Positions 38,924 through 46,953 of a DNA stretch of 64,000 nucleotides are shown in pieces. The notes beneath the pieces were generated by a model, which saw only the letters and a list, made by a program, of their open reading frames with translations, was not told the DNA's origin and ran no database searches. The stretch's first letter is position 1, and each line of letters opens with the position of its first letter. Origin of the DNA: Georgenia satyanarayanai (GTDB taxonomy: Bacteria; Actinomycetota; Actinomycetes; Actinomycetales; Actinomycetaceae). The translations under genes and the position numbers were made by a program. The stretch spans positions 1-64,000 of the forward strand of contig NZ_JAMBNZ010000012.1 in the NCBI RefSeq assembly GCF_023715365.1, given 5' to 3'.

Positions 38924-40842
38924 GCCACCACCGTCCCGGCCCGGGCCTTCCCCCGGGCGAGAAGTCTGCCAACTTCGGCGCCTCGCTGAGGCGGCTGCTG
39001 CGGGCCATGGCACCCGAGCGGGTGCGGCTGGTCGTCGTGCTCGTCCTCGCCGTCGTCGCGGTGGGGCTCCAGGTGCTCGGTCCCACGCTGCTCGGGCGTG
39101 CCACCGACATCGTCTTCAACGGCGTCGTCGGCCGGATGCTCCCGGAGGGTGCCACCCTCGAGCAGGCCGTCGCCGGCCTGCGCGCCGCCGGTCAGGACCA
39201 GGTCGCCCAGATGGTCGGCGGCATGGAGAACGTCGTGCCCGGACAGGGCATTGACTTCGACGCGCTCGGCCGCATGGCCCTGCTCGTCCTTTCCGTCTAC
39301 GTCGGCTCCGCGGTGTTCCTCTGGATCCAGGGACGGATGCTCGCGGGCATCGTCCAGCGCACCGCCTTCCAGCTGCGCCGCGACGTCCAGGCCAAGATCG
39401 ACCGGCTGCCGCTGCGCGAGCTCGACTCCCGTGCCCGCGGTGACGTCCTGTCCCGGGTCACCAACGACATCGACAACGTCTCCCAGACCCTGCAGCAGAC
39501 GCTCTCGCAGGTGGTCACCTCGATCGTCACGGTCGTCGGGGTGCTCGTCATGATGTTCGTCCTGTCCTGGCAGCTCGCGCTCATCGCCCTCGTCACCGTG
39601 CCGGTCTCCGCATGGGCGACGGCCGCGATCGCCAAGCGCGCCCAGCCGCACTTCGTGGCCCAGTGGAAGTCCACCGGGGACCTCGGCGGCAAGGTCGAGG
39701 AAGCCTTCACCGGCCACGAGCTCGTCACCGCCTTCAACGCCCAGGACTCCGTTCGCGAGGGCTTCGACGAGGACAACGAGCGGCTCTTCCGAGCGACCTT
39801 CCGCTCCCAGTTCATCTCCGGGACGATCATGCCGATGATGGGGTTCGTCGGGAACCTCAACTACGTGCTCGTCGCCGTCGTCGGCGGGCTGCGAGTGGCC
39901 TCCGGCGACCTCAGCCTCGGCTCGGTGCAGGCCTTCATCCAGTACTCGCGGCAGTTCACCCAGCCGCTGGCGCAGCTGGCCTCGATGGCCAACCTCGTCC
40001 AGTCCGGGGTGGCCTCGGCCGAGCGGATCTTCGACATCATGGACGCCGCCGAGCAGTCGCCCGACCCCGAGCCGGGCAAGCGGCCGGCGCAGGTGCGCGG
40101 CGCGGTGCGACTGGAGGACGTCGCCTTCAGCTACGACCCCGAGCGCCCGCTCATCACCCACCTCGACCTCGACGTGAAGCCCGGGCAGACGGTCGCCGTC
40201 GTCGGACCCACCGGGGCGGGCAAGACCACTCTGGTCAACCTCCTCATGCGCTTCTACGAGATCGACTCCGGGCGCATCCTCATCGACGGCGTCGACACGC
40301 GTGAGATGACCCGCCACGACCTGCGCGAGCCGATCGGCATGGTCCTGCAGGACACGTGGCTCTTCGAGGGGACGATCGCGGAGAACATCGCCTTCGGCCG
40401 GGACGGCGCCACCGAGGAGGACGTGCACCGCGCAGCCGAGGCGGCGAGCGTCGACCGCTTCGTCCAGAGCCTGCCCGACGGCTACGACACCGTCATCGAC
40501 GAGGAGGGCGGCGGTGTCTCCGCCGGGGAGAAGCAGCTCATCACCATCGCCCGCGCCTTCCTCGCCGAGCCGCAGCTCCTCATCCTCGACGAGGCCACCA
40601 GCTCGGTCGACACCCGCACCGAGATGCTCGTCCAGCAGGCGATGAGCAGGCTGCGCAGCGGGCGGACCTCCTTTGTCATCGCCCACCGGCTGAGCACCAT
40701 CCGCGACGCCGACGTCATCCTCGTCATGGAGCACGGCGACATCGTCGAGCAGGGCACTCACGACGAGCTCCTCGACGCCGACGGCGCCTACGCCCGCCTC
40801 TACCGCAGCCAGTTCGCCGCCCCCGCCCTCGCCGAGGAGTAG
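38920..40842 (+). CDS. ABC exporter half-transporter B, catalytically complete
   Basis: A 640-residue fused permease-ATPase, partner of the preceding gene. Six helices span about residues 35-340, with a roughly 55-residue insertion between helices 1 and 2 (VVGRMLPEGATLEQAVAG region). Walker A is GPTGAGKTT (429-437), Walker B LILDEATSSVD and switch histidine VIAHRLSTI are canonical, but the signature is VSAGEKQLITIARAFL instead of LSGGQ. Together with the partner's defects this is exactly the asymmetric pattern of heterodimeric multidrug or lipid exporters. Confidence 0.92.
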   Translation: MSHHRPGPGLPPGEKSANFGASLRRLLRAMAPERVRLVVVLVLAVVAVGLQVLGPTLLGRATDIVFNGVVGRMLPEGATLEQAVAGLRAAGQDQVAQMVGGMENVVPGQGIDFDALGRMALLVLSVYVGSAVFLWIQGRMLAGIVQRTAFQLRRDVQAKIDRLPLRELDSRARGDVLSRVTNDIDNVSQTLQQTLSQVVTSIVTVVGVLVMMFVLSWQLALIALVTVPVSAWATAAIAKRAQPHFVAQWKSTGDLGGKVEEAFTGHELVTAFNAQDSVREGFDEDNERLFRATFRSQFISGTIMPMMGFVGNLNYVLVAVVGGLRVASGDLSLGSVQAFIQYSRQFTQPLAQLASMANLVQSGVASAERIFDIMDAAEQSPDPEPGKRPAQVRGAVRLEDVAFSYDPERPLITHLDLDVKPGQTVAVVGPTGAGKTTLVNLLMRFYEIDSGRILIDGVDTREMTRHDLREPIGMVLQDTWLFEGTIAENIAFGRDGATEEDVHRAAEAASVDRFVQSLPDGYDTVIDEEGGGVSAGEKQLITIARAFLAEPQLLILDEATSSVDTRTEMLVQQAMSRLRSGRTSFVIAHRLSTIRDADVILVMEHGDIVEQGTHDELLDADGAYARLYRSQFAAPALAEE

Positions 40843-40871
40843 CGGCACCCCCACCCCGAGACTCTCTCGCG

Positions 40872-40889
40872 CCGAGAGCCGCATTTCTC
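40872..40889. repeat. half-copy of the suf hairpin arm
   Basis: CCGAGAGCCGCATTTCTC matches the left arm of the hairpin at 21991 in 16 of 18 bases. Here the complementary arm is missing; only a short CTCTCG-CGC-CGAGAG stem (overlapping its left side) remains. It lies just before the GTG of the RNA methylase gene. Confidence 0.45.
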
Positions 40890-40905
40890 GCGGCAGAATG
40901 GTCCG

Positions 40906-41727
40906 GTGCCGCTCATCCGCATCACCGACCCCACCGACGACCGCCTCCTCGACTACACAGGCCTCACCGACCTCGCGCTGCGCCGACGCCTGGAGACCGA
41001 GCGCGGCCTGTACATGGCCGAGAGCACGAACGTCATCACGCGGGCGATCCGCGCGGGCCACCGGCCGCGCTCCTTCCTCATGGCGGAGAAGTGGCTCGGG
41101 ACGATGACGCCCGTCATCACCGGGGCCTGCGGCGCCGACGACGGCGGAGCCGACGTGCCAGTGTTCGTCGCCGAGGAGCCGGTGCTCGAGGCGCTTACCG
41201 GCTTCCACCTCCACCGCGGTGCGCTGGCGGCCATGCACCGCCCGCCGCTGCGTGACGTCGAGGAGGTCGTCGCGGGAGCACGCCGGGTGGCGATCTTCGA
41301 CGGCATGGTCGACCACACCAACCTCGGTGCCGCCTTCCGCAGCGCCGCAGCACTCGGGGTGGACGCCGTCCTCATGACGCCCACCTCCGCCGACCCGCTC
41401 TACCGCCGCTCCGTCCGGGTCTCCATGGGCACGGTGTTCCAGGTGCCGTGGACCCGGCTGGACTCCTGGCCCGGTGCCATCGAGGAGGCTCAGCGCCTCG
41501 GCTACACCGTCGCCGCGCTGGCGCTGAGCGACGACTCGGTCAGCCTCGACGAGTACGTGGCCGAGGGCCACGAGCGCTCGGCCTTTGTCTTCGGTCCCGA
41601 GGGCCACGGCCTGGCCCCGCGGGTCCTCCAGCTGGCCGACCGGGTCGTCCGCATCCCGATGGCCGCAGGAGTCGACTCGCTCAACGTCGCCGCCTCGGCC
41701 GCCGTCGTCTTCTACGCGACGCGGTAG
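40906..41727 (+). CDS. TrmH/SpoU family RNA 2'-O-methyltransferase
   Basis: A 273-residue SPOUT methyltransferase. An N-terminal substrate-binding part (TERGLYMAESTNVITRAIRAG in two pieces: a ligand-like region) precedes the knotted catalytic domain with the three motifs VDHTNLGAAFRSAAALG, VFGPEGHGLAPRVLQLAD and RIPMAAGVDSLNVAASAAVV (motif PMAAGVDSLNVA). The target, rRNA or tRNA, cannot be told. The start is GTG 40906, 63 bases after the exporter stop. Confidence 0.88.
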   Translation: MPLIRITDPTDDRLLDYTGLTDLALRRRLETERGLYMAESTNVITRAIRAGHRPRSFLMAEKWLGTMTPVITGACGADDGGADVPVFVAEEPVLEALTGFHLHRGALAAMHRPPLRDVEEVVAGARRVAIFDGMVDHTNLGAAFRSAAALGVDAVLMTPTSADPLYRRSVRVSMGTVFQVPWTRLDSWPGAIEEAQRLGYTVAALALSDDSVSLDEYVAEGHERSAFVFGPEGHGLAPRVLQLADRVVRIPMAAGVDSLNVAASAAVVFYATR

Positions 41728-41762
41728 CCGACGGCGCCTCGCCCGGCGCCGGGACCGCTACC

Positions 41763-41933
41763 GTGGCGAGGTGCCCGCACGGACCCGGCCGACGGTGGCC
41801 GCCCCGGCCCGTCGCCGTCGAGTACGCGACGCTGGGCAAGACCGTGCGCGAGCGCGTCGACGCGCTGCTCGCCTGGTCGGCCGCGCACGAGGGGGAGATC
41901 GAGGCGGCGCGCGACCGCTTCGACCTCGAGTAG
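41763..41933 (+). CDS. possible small hypothetical protein
   Basis: A 56-residue frame from GTG 41763 whose last 40 residues (VAVEYATLGKTVRERVDAL and LLAWSAAHEGEIEAARDRF) read like a compact helical protein, while the first 16 residues are low-complexity Pro/Arg. GC-rich third positions fit coding. There is no good ribosome site, so a different start is possible. I do not recognise the family. It lies between the RNA methylase and the convergent osmC gene. Confidence 0.4.
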   Translation: MARCPHGPGRRWPPRPVAVEYATLGKTVRERVDALLAWSAAHEGEIEAARDRFDLE

Positions 41934-41941
41934 CGCGCGCC

Positions 41942-42475
41942 TCAGGCGCGGCGCACGGTGACCGGCGGGGGAGCGGTGAGCGTGCGCGCGACGACGCAGT
42001 ACCGCTCGGTGAGCTCGAGCAGCTTGGCGACGGTGGCGTCGTCGGCGTCCGTGTCGAGGTCGACGAGCACCTCCACGGAGCTGAGCCCCACCGGCGCCTC
42101 GCGGTCGACCCCGAGGGTGCCGCGGGCGTCCCACGTGCCGTTGGCCGTGACGCTCGCTGAGCGCAGCTCGACGCCCATCGCCGTCGCGACGGAGGAGAGC
42201 GTGACACCGGCGCAGGCGACGAGCGCCTGGAGGACGATGTCCGCCGAGCACGCCTGGCTGCCGTCACCGCCGGTGGCCGGGTGGAGGCCGGCGACGACGT
42301 CCCCCGCCCACGTCGGGACGGTCGCGGTCAGCGTGCCCTGGTCGACCCGGGCCGTCGCGGTGCTCGTGATGAGCGCGCCGGCCGGGTCCTCCTTGTAGGC
42401 GTCCTTGAGCGGGCGCTGGCGGGCACGGAGGGCGGCTGAGGGTGTCTGCGTCTCGTCGGTGCTGGTCGCGGTCAT
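41942..42475 (-). CDS. OsmC family peroxide-detoxifying protein
   Basis: A 177-residue OsmC/Ohr-fold protein. The first catalytic cysteine lies in GSQACSADIVLQALVAC (also supplying ACAGVTLS, where the family cysteine is expected) and the second in the ERYCVVARTLTA helix. A further N-terminal segment (residues 1-40) is hydrophilic. Such proteins reduce organic hydroperoxides with thiols. The start is ATG 42475; the upstream gap to trmL is about 90 bases. Confidence 0.85.
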   Translation of the reverse strand: MTATSTDETQTPSAALRARQRPLKDAYKEDPAGALITSTATARVDQGTLTATVPTWAGDVVAGLHPATGGDGSQACSADIVLQALVACAGVTLSSVATAMGVELRSASVTANGTWDARGTLGVDREAPVGLSSVEVLVDLDTDADDATVAKLLELTERYCVVARTLTAPPPVTVRRA

Positions 42476-42566
42476 CGTCGTGCGTCCTCCGTCGGTGCTG
42501 GCGTGAGCGCACGGCGCTCGGACGTGTGCATCACATCACACGCCTCCGGGCGTGGGCAACGCCTTC

Positions 42567-43028
42567 TCACGCTCCGGCGTACCCCTGCTGGCGCCACGCC
42601 TCGTAGACGCCGATCGCCGCCGAGTTCGACAGGTTCATCGACCGCACGCCGGGCACCATCGGGATGCGCACCCGCTCCGTGACGCGCGGGTCGGCGAGCA
42701 GCTCCGCGGGCAGTCCGGTCGTTTCCGTCCCGAAGAGCAGCGCGTCTCCGGGCACGTAGCGGATCTCGGAGACGCCCACTGTCGCGTGCCCCGTGAAGGC
42801 GTACACCCGCCCCGGCGCGACGGCCGCCAGCGCGGCGTCGATGTCCGGGTGGACGACCACCCGCGCGAGGTCGTGGTAGTCCAGGCCCGCCCGGCGCAGG
42901 TGCGCGTCGGTGAGGTCGTAGCCGAGCGGCTCGACGAGGTGGAGCGTCGCCCCGGTGCACGCGACCATCCGGATGGCGTTGCCGGTGTTCGGCGGGATCT
43001 TCGGCTCGTGGAAGATGACATGGAACAC
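42567..43028 (-). CDS. trmL: tRNA (cytidine/uridine-34-2'-O)-methyltransferase TrmL
   Basis: A 153-residue minimal SPOUT methylase that modifies the wobble base of tRNA-Leu. Typical motifs are EPKIPPNTGNAIRMVACTG, LLFGTETTGLP and RIPMVPGVRSMNLSNSAAI (motif MNLSNSAA). GTG 43028 gives the normal TrmL start FHVIFHEPKIPPN. It is divergent from the next gene. A tRNA-Leu gene is also in this window (56092), though far away. Confidence 0.92.
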   Translation of the reverse strand: MFHVIFHEPKIPPNTGNAIRMVACTGATLHLVEPLGYDLTDAHLRRAGLDYHDLARVVVHPDIDAALAAVAPGRVYAFTGHATVGVSEIRYVPGDALLFGTETTGLPAELLADPRVTERVRIPMVPGVRSMNLSNSAAIGVYEAWRQQGYAGA

Positions 43029-43106
43029 CGGGACATCCTCCCACCGGCGCGCGGGAGGCCGTGCGCAGGACATAGCCTCGGCACAGACGACAAGGAGCAG
43101 AGACAT

Positions 43107-43550
43107 ATGGGCAAGGTGACGACGATCCTCAAGGCCGCGGCAAAGTTCGGGCCGGTGGTCTACCCCGTGGTGAAGAAGGGGGCCGCCATGCTGCGTGAGA
43201 ACCCCGAGCTTGCCAAGCAGGCGCAGCGGATCCTCGACGGACTCACCAAAGCCCGCGCCTCCCGCTCCCGCCCAGAGGGGCTGCGCCGCTCCGTCGACGT
43301 CCTGCGGGGGCAGGCGCAGCGTGCCCTCGCCACGGCCTCCAGCCCCGAGGACGTCACCCGCGCCGAGGGCTGGCTCGCCCAGGCCGACAAGCTCGATGGC
43401 GCGATCAAGCTCATGGCCCTGCACGACCGCAAGGGCCAGACCACCGACGCCGCTGCCATCGAGGCCCGCGTCGAGGAGCTCTTCGCGCAGATCTTCACCG
43501 CGCTCGTCGAGCAGGACGGCGACGACCAGCGCAGGCTCCCGCCCGCCTGA
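43107..43550 (+). CDS. conserved hypothetical helical protein
   Basis: A 147-residue, mostly helical, basic protein of unknown function. It opens MGKVTTILKAAAKFGPVVYP, a slightly amphipathic segment, then VVKKGAAMLRENPELAKQAQRI, and later TRAEGWLAQADKLDGAIKLM. There is no membrane helix or catalytic motif. CAAGGAGC precedes ATG 43107. It converges with the MFS gene, 3 bases away. I do not assign a family. Confidence 0.7.
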   Translation: MGKVTTILKAAAKFGPVVYPVVKKGAAMLRENPELAKQAQRILDGLTKARASRSRPEGLRRSVDVLRGQAQRALATASSPEDVTRAEGWLAQADKLDGAIKLMALHDRKGQTTDAAAIEARVEELFAQIFTALVEQDGDDQRRLPPA

Positions 43551-43553
43551 GTC

Positions 43554-44759
43554 TCAGCGCTCCCGGCCGCGCAGCACCCCGGCGAGCAGCAGGGTCCCGA
43601 CGGCGAGGACCGGCACGACGGCCAGGCCGGCTCGCAGGCCGACGGCGTCACCGATCGCCCCGACGAGCGGCGGGGAGACGACAAAGGCCACCCGCATGAG
43701 CCAGGAGACGATGGTGAGGGCGCTCCCTGCCCGCATGCCCGGCATGTCGTCCGCCGCGTTCATCGCCGCGGGTACGAGCGTGGCGGAGCCGAAGCCGGCC
43801 AGCGCGAAGCCGACGATGACGGCGACGGCGGACGGCCCCACGACAACCAGCCCCATCCCGACGATGATGAGGACGGCGCCGAACCGCGCGACCGTCCGCT
43901 GACCGAGGCGGTCGGTCATCGGGTCCCCGAGGACCCGGCCCACGAACTGGGCACCGACCGTCGCGACAAAGGCCAGACCCGCCAGGGCCGGGCCGGCGTC
44001 GAGCTCCTGGGTGAGGAAGACCGCGGACCACGTGTTGCCGGCGTCCTCGACCATCGTCCCGCTCATCGCGATGAGGACGAGCGCGGCGAGGAAGACCGGT
44101 GGGCGGCGCAGCCACGCGGCCGCCGGACCACCCGCGACGTGGTGCTCCTCGACGAGCGGCGGCCCCACCGACATCCCGGCCGGGAGCGTGAAGCGGCGCG
44201 CGGCGAACGCGACGAGCACCCACACGACGCTCGAGACGGTGAGGTGCAGGCCGAGCGGCATTTCGTTCGCGGCCGCCGCCGTGCCCATGAGGCCCCCGGT
44301 CACCGCACCGGCGCTCCACACCGCGTGGAAGGAGTTGATGATCGAGCGCCCGTAGCCGCGCTGGACGGCGATCCCGTGGCTGTTCTGCCCGACGTCGGTG
44401 ATCGAGTCGGCCGAGCCCGCGACGAACAGGGCGGCGACGATCAGCCACAGCGCCGGCGCCCACCCGACGGCGACGAGCCCGGCCGCCGTGAGCACGGTCC
44501 CGATGACGGCGACGTTCGCCGCCCCGAAGCGGCGGATCGCCGCCGCGGCCGCGAGGCCGGAGATGATCGCGCCGACGGGGAAGGCGATGACGACGAGCCC
44601 GAACTCGGTGTTGGTGAGGTCCAGCCCGGACTTGATCGCCGGGTAGCGCGGCAGCAGGTTGGAGAACAGTGCCCCGTTCGTGAAGAACAGGGCGCCGGTG
44701 GCCACCCGGGCGTGGCGCAGGAGTCGTGACGGCGCGGGGCGGGAGGGGGCGGTGCTCAC
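43554..44759 (-). CDS. MFS transporter
   Basis: A 401-residue major facilitator with 12 predicted helices. Signature regions are the loop after helix 2 (AAAAIRRFGAANVAV), and FVGRVLGDPMTDRLGQRTVARFG between helices 8 and 9 (motif GDPMTDRLGQR). It resembles drug or sugar exporters of the YbjJ type, with LFFTNGALFSNLLPRYPAIK at the first helix (motif NLLPRYPAIK). The substrate is unknown. The start is GTG 44759. Confidence 0.87.
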   Translation of the reverse strand: MSTAPSRPAPSRLLRHARVATGALFFTNGALFSNLLPRYPAIKSGLDLTNTEFGLVVIAFPVGAIISGLAAAAAIRRFGAANVAVIGTVLTAAGLVAVGWAPALWLIVAALFVAGSADSITDVGQNSHGIAVQRGYGRSIINSFHAVWSAGAVTGGLMGTAAAANEMPLGLHLTVSSVVWVLVAFAARRFTLPAGMSVGPPLVEEHHVAGGPAAAWLRRPPVFLAALVLIAMSGTMVEDAGNTWSAVFLTQELDAGPALAGLAFVATVGAQFVGRVLGDPMTDRLGQRTVARFGAVLIIVGMGLVVVGPSAVAVIVGFALAGFGSATLVPAAMNAADDMPGMRAGSALTIVSWLMRVAFVVSPPLVGAIGDAVGLRAGLAVVPVLAVGTLLLAGVLRGRER

Positions 44760-44804
44760 GGCTCACGATCGTATGGGGTGCACCGCCCCCCACCCGTCCG
44801 GCGG

Positions 44805-45377
44805 TCAGTCGGCGGCCAGGCCCAGCCCCTCGACCGACTCGGCGCCGGGCAGTGCGAGGAGCACCTCGCCGGGCAGCAGCAGCTTGGACCGGCGCACGCC
44901 GCTGCCGACGATCACCGGCTCGCCTGCCACCGCGGCGTCCACGAGCAGCCGCCACTCGGCGGGCAGGCCGACGGGCGTGATGCCGCCGTACTCCATGCCC
45001 GAGGTCTCCACGGCGCGGTCGGTCGGCCAGAAGGAGGCCTTGCGGACGTCGAGCAGGCGCCGGACGGTGGAGTTGACGTCCGCCCGGGTGGTCGCGCGGA
45101 CCGCGCAGGCGGCCACCCGCTCCTCACCGGCGCGCTTGCCGGCGACGAGGACGCAGTTGACCGAGGCCTCCAGCGGCAGCTCGTAGGCCTCGGTCATCGC
45201 CGCGGTGTCGGCGAGCCCGGGGTCGATCTCGGCGACGTGGACCCGGTCGGTTTGCTCCAGCGCCGCGAGGGCGGCGCGCACGGGCTCGGCGAGCAGGTCC
45301 GGGCGCTGCAGGGCCGGTACCCAGGTGAGGGTGCCGTACCGGACCGAGCCGTCCGCCGTCGTCGTCGGCTCGCTCAC
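44805..45377 (-). CDS. YbaK/EbsC-type aminoacyl-tRNA deacylase
   Basis: A 190-residue YbaK/ProX-fold protein that hydrolyses mischarged aminoacyl-tRNA. The conserved lysine lies in [19 protein letters not shown] (motif CVLVAGKR), and the GGITPVGLP loop, which defines the pocket, is present, followed by [19 protein letters not shown] (motif GSGVRRSKL). GTG 45377 overlaps the stop of the PEBP gene by four bases. Confidence 0.87.
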   Translation of the reverse strand: MSEPTTTADGSVRYGTLTWVPALQRPDLLAEPVRAALAALEQTDRVHVAEIDPGLADTAAMTEAYELPLEASVNCVLVAGKRAGEERVAACAVRATTRADVNSTVRRLLDVRKASFWPTDRAVETSGMEYGGITPVGLPAEWRLLVDAAVAGEPVIVGSGVRRSKLLLPGEVLLALPGAESVEGLGLAAD

Positions 45378-45901
45378 TTCTGATAGGTGGGGGTGATGAC
45401 GGCCCGAGCGATGGTGTGGAACAGGGCAGTGAAGGACACCTTCGTCGGGCTGTCGTCGGGGTCGAGCTCGAGGGAGTCGGTGTCGAGGGCGTGGACGGCG
45501 AAGACGTAGCGGTGCGGACGGTCCCCGGCGGGCGGGGCCGCGCCGGTGAAGTCGTGGGTGCCGGCGTCGTTGCGCACGTGGTAGGCCGCGCCGGGGAGCG
45601 TGAGGTCGCTCTCGCCCCAGCCCTGCTCGAGCTCGGTGAGGTCGGCGGGCAGGTCGACGACGGTCCAGTGCCAGTAGCCGGCCGGCGTGGGGGCGTCGGG
45701 GTCGAAGCAGGTGACGAGGAAGCTCTGCGTCTCCTCGGGGAAGCCGGACCACGCGAGCTGCGGCGAGACGCTGTCGCCGTCGGCGGTGAACATCCGGTCG
45801 AGGGGCTGCCCGTCGGTGATGTCGGTGCTCGTCACGGTGAATGACGGCACGGGCGGCAGCAGGTCGTAGGGTGCGGGTGCAACGGGGCGCTGCAGGTCCA
45901 T
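45374..45901 (-). CDS. YbhB/YbcL family (PEBP, Raf kinase inhibitor-like) protein
   Basis: A 175-residue phosphatidylethanolamine-binding-protein fold. Family motifs are [18 protein letters not shown] (two parts), [21 protein letters not shown] (motif [13 protein letters not shown]) and the [18 protein letters not shown] strand (motif GDRPHRYVF). The function in bacteria is unclear. ATG 45901 with AAGGAGG upstream is preferred over the TTG three bases before. Divergent from imuA; the SOS box lies in the gap. Confidence 0.9.
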   Translation of the reverse strand: MDLQRPVAPAPYDLLPPVPSFTVTSTDITDGQPLDRMFTADGDSVSPQLAWSGFPEETQSFLVTCFDPDAPTPAGYWHWTVVDLPADLTELEQGWGESDLTLPGAAYHVRNDAGTHDFTGAAPPAGDRPHRYVFAVHALDTDSLELDPDDSPTKVSFTALFHTIARAVITPTYQK

Positions 45902-45998
45902 CAAGGCCTCCTTGGTGTGGGTTCACTCTCAACCTACGGCGTGGGGTCGCGGGATGCCGCGACGGGCACGCCGACGATGTCAGTCCCACCTGTCATCA

Positions 45999-46020
45999 TC
46001 GAACAACTGTTCGATAGACT
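45999..46020 (+). promoter_or_regulatory. LexA (SOS) box and -10 element of imuA-imuB
   Basis: Bases 45999-46014 read TCGAACAACTGTTCGA, a perfect SOS consensus. It is followed directly by TAGACT (46015-46020), a good -10 hexamer. Box and -10 have the same relative placement as at dinB. GGAGG at 46023-46027 then precedes the ATG at 46033. Confidence 0.9.
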
Positions 46021-46032
46021 GTGGAGGTGGCG

Positions 46033-46953
46033 ATGACCCCGGCAGAGCGCATGGCGACCGCGCGCCGGGCCCTGGAACGGGCCGAGGCGGCGGCCGGCCT
46101 GCGGACGCGGCTGGCGGTCCTTGCCGCCGACGACGACGACGCCGCCTCCCGTCGTCCCGTCGCGTCCCGCCTCCCCGCCGTGCCGGCTCCCGACACCGCG
46201 CCGGCTCTCGGCACCGCGCCGGCTCCCGACACCGCGCCGGCTCTCGACACCGTGCCGGCACCCCACGGGCCCGTCACCCCCGCTCCCGTCCCGTCGCGAG
46301 CCGGGGCGCGCACCACCGCGGGCGCGGACCACCTGCCGGTCCCCTCGGCCCTGGCCGGCTTCTTCCCGCCCGCCGGGCTGCGCCGGGGCAGCGTCGTCCA
46401 GGTGGGCGGCTCCTCCTCCCTGCTCCTCACCCTCCTGGCCGCCGCGCAGGGTGAGGGCTGGGTCGCGCTCGCCGCGCTGCCGGACATCGGGCTGCAGGCC
46501 GCGGCCGACGCCGGGCTGCACCTGGGCCGCAGCCTCCTCGTGCCCAAGCCGGGGCCGGAGGCCGCCTCCGTCGTCGGTGCCCTCGTCGACGGCGTCGACG
46601 TCCTGGCTGTCGGGGACTGCCGCGCCCTGAGCGCGCGCGACCGGCGGCTGCTGTCCGCGCGGCTGCGTACCCGCGGGGCGGTCCTGCTGAGCACGGCGCA
46701 CTGGCCGGGCGCCGACGTCGTGCTCCGGGCGGGGGAGGTCCGCGCCGGTGGGCTCGGGCGCGGCTGGGGCCGGGTGGAGGCGGGGGAGATGACCGTCCAC
46801 GGCCGCGGCCGCAGCGGCGTCGCCGGCCGGGTGCGGGTGCGCCTCACCTCCACGGGCCTGGACGTCGTGGCCGACGGCGGCCGCGCGGCCACCGGTCCGG
46901 CCCCCGAGGTGGTGGCGGCCGGTACCCGCTCACGCCTCCAGGCGGTGTCCTGA
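46033..46953 (+). CDS. imuA: ImuA' (mutasome accessory, RecA-like fold)
   Basis: A 306-residue actinobacterial ImuA' protein, an accessory of the DnaE2 translesion machine. It resembles a RecA-fold protein, with GLRRGSVVQVGGSSSLLLTLLAAA where a P-loop would sit; the loop (QVGGSSSLLL) lacks the GK[ST] of Walker A, so ATP binding is doubtful. Residues about 50-75 are a repeat linker of Pro/Ala. ATG 46033 has GGAGG upstream; a GTG at 46021 lies against the -10 element and is unlikely. The TGA overlaps imuB by one base. Confidence 0.9.
   Translation: MTPAERMATARRALERAEAAAGLRTRLAVLAADDDDAASRRPVASRLPAVPAPDTAPALGTAPAPDTAPALDTVPAPHGPVTPAPVPSRAGARTTAGADHLPVPSALAGFFPPAGLRRGSVVQVGGSSSLLLTLLAAAQGEGWVALAALPDIGLQAAADAGLHLGRSLLVPKPGPEAASVVGALVDGVDVLAVGDCRALSARDRRLLSARLRTRGAVLLSTAHWPGADVVLRAGEVRAGGLGRGWGRVEAGEMTVHGRGRSGVAGRVRVRLTSTGLDVVADGGRAATGPAPEVVAAGTRSRLQAVS
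46182..46253 (+). repeat. 18-bp tandem repeat in imuA
   Basis: Four direct copies of an 18-base unit beginning GCCGGCTCCCGACACCGC (46182, 46200, 46218, 46236), with a partial fifth. It codes for an alternating PAPDTA/PALGTA-type linker of the N-terminal ImuA' region. In-frame repeats of this kind may change in copy number without breaking the frame. Confidence 0.85.

Noticed and set aside
38875-41607. A 910-codon open frame on the minus strand opposite the second ABC exporter and the RNA methylase
   Set aside because: It lies antisense to two clear genes, is rich in Arg, Gly, Asp, Glu and His as expected from a GC-rich shadow, and has no recognisable domain.
46021-46032. GTG 46021 as start of imuA
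   Set aside because: It directly follows the -10 hexamer, so it would not be in the transcript with a usable leader; ATG 46033 has a good GGAGG.
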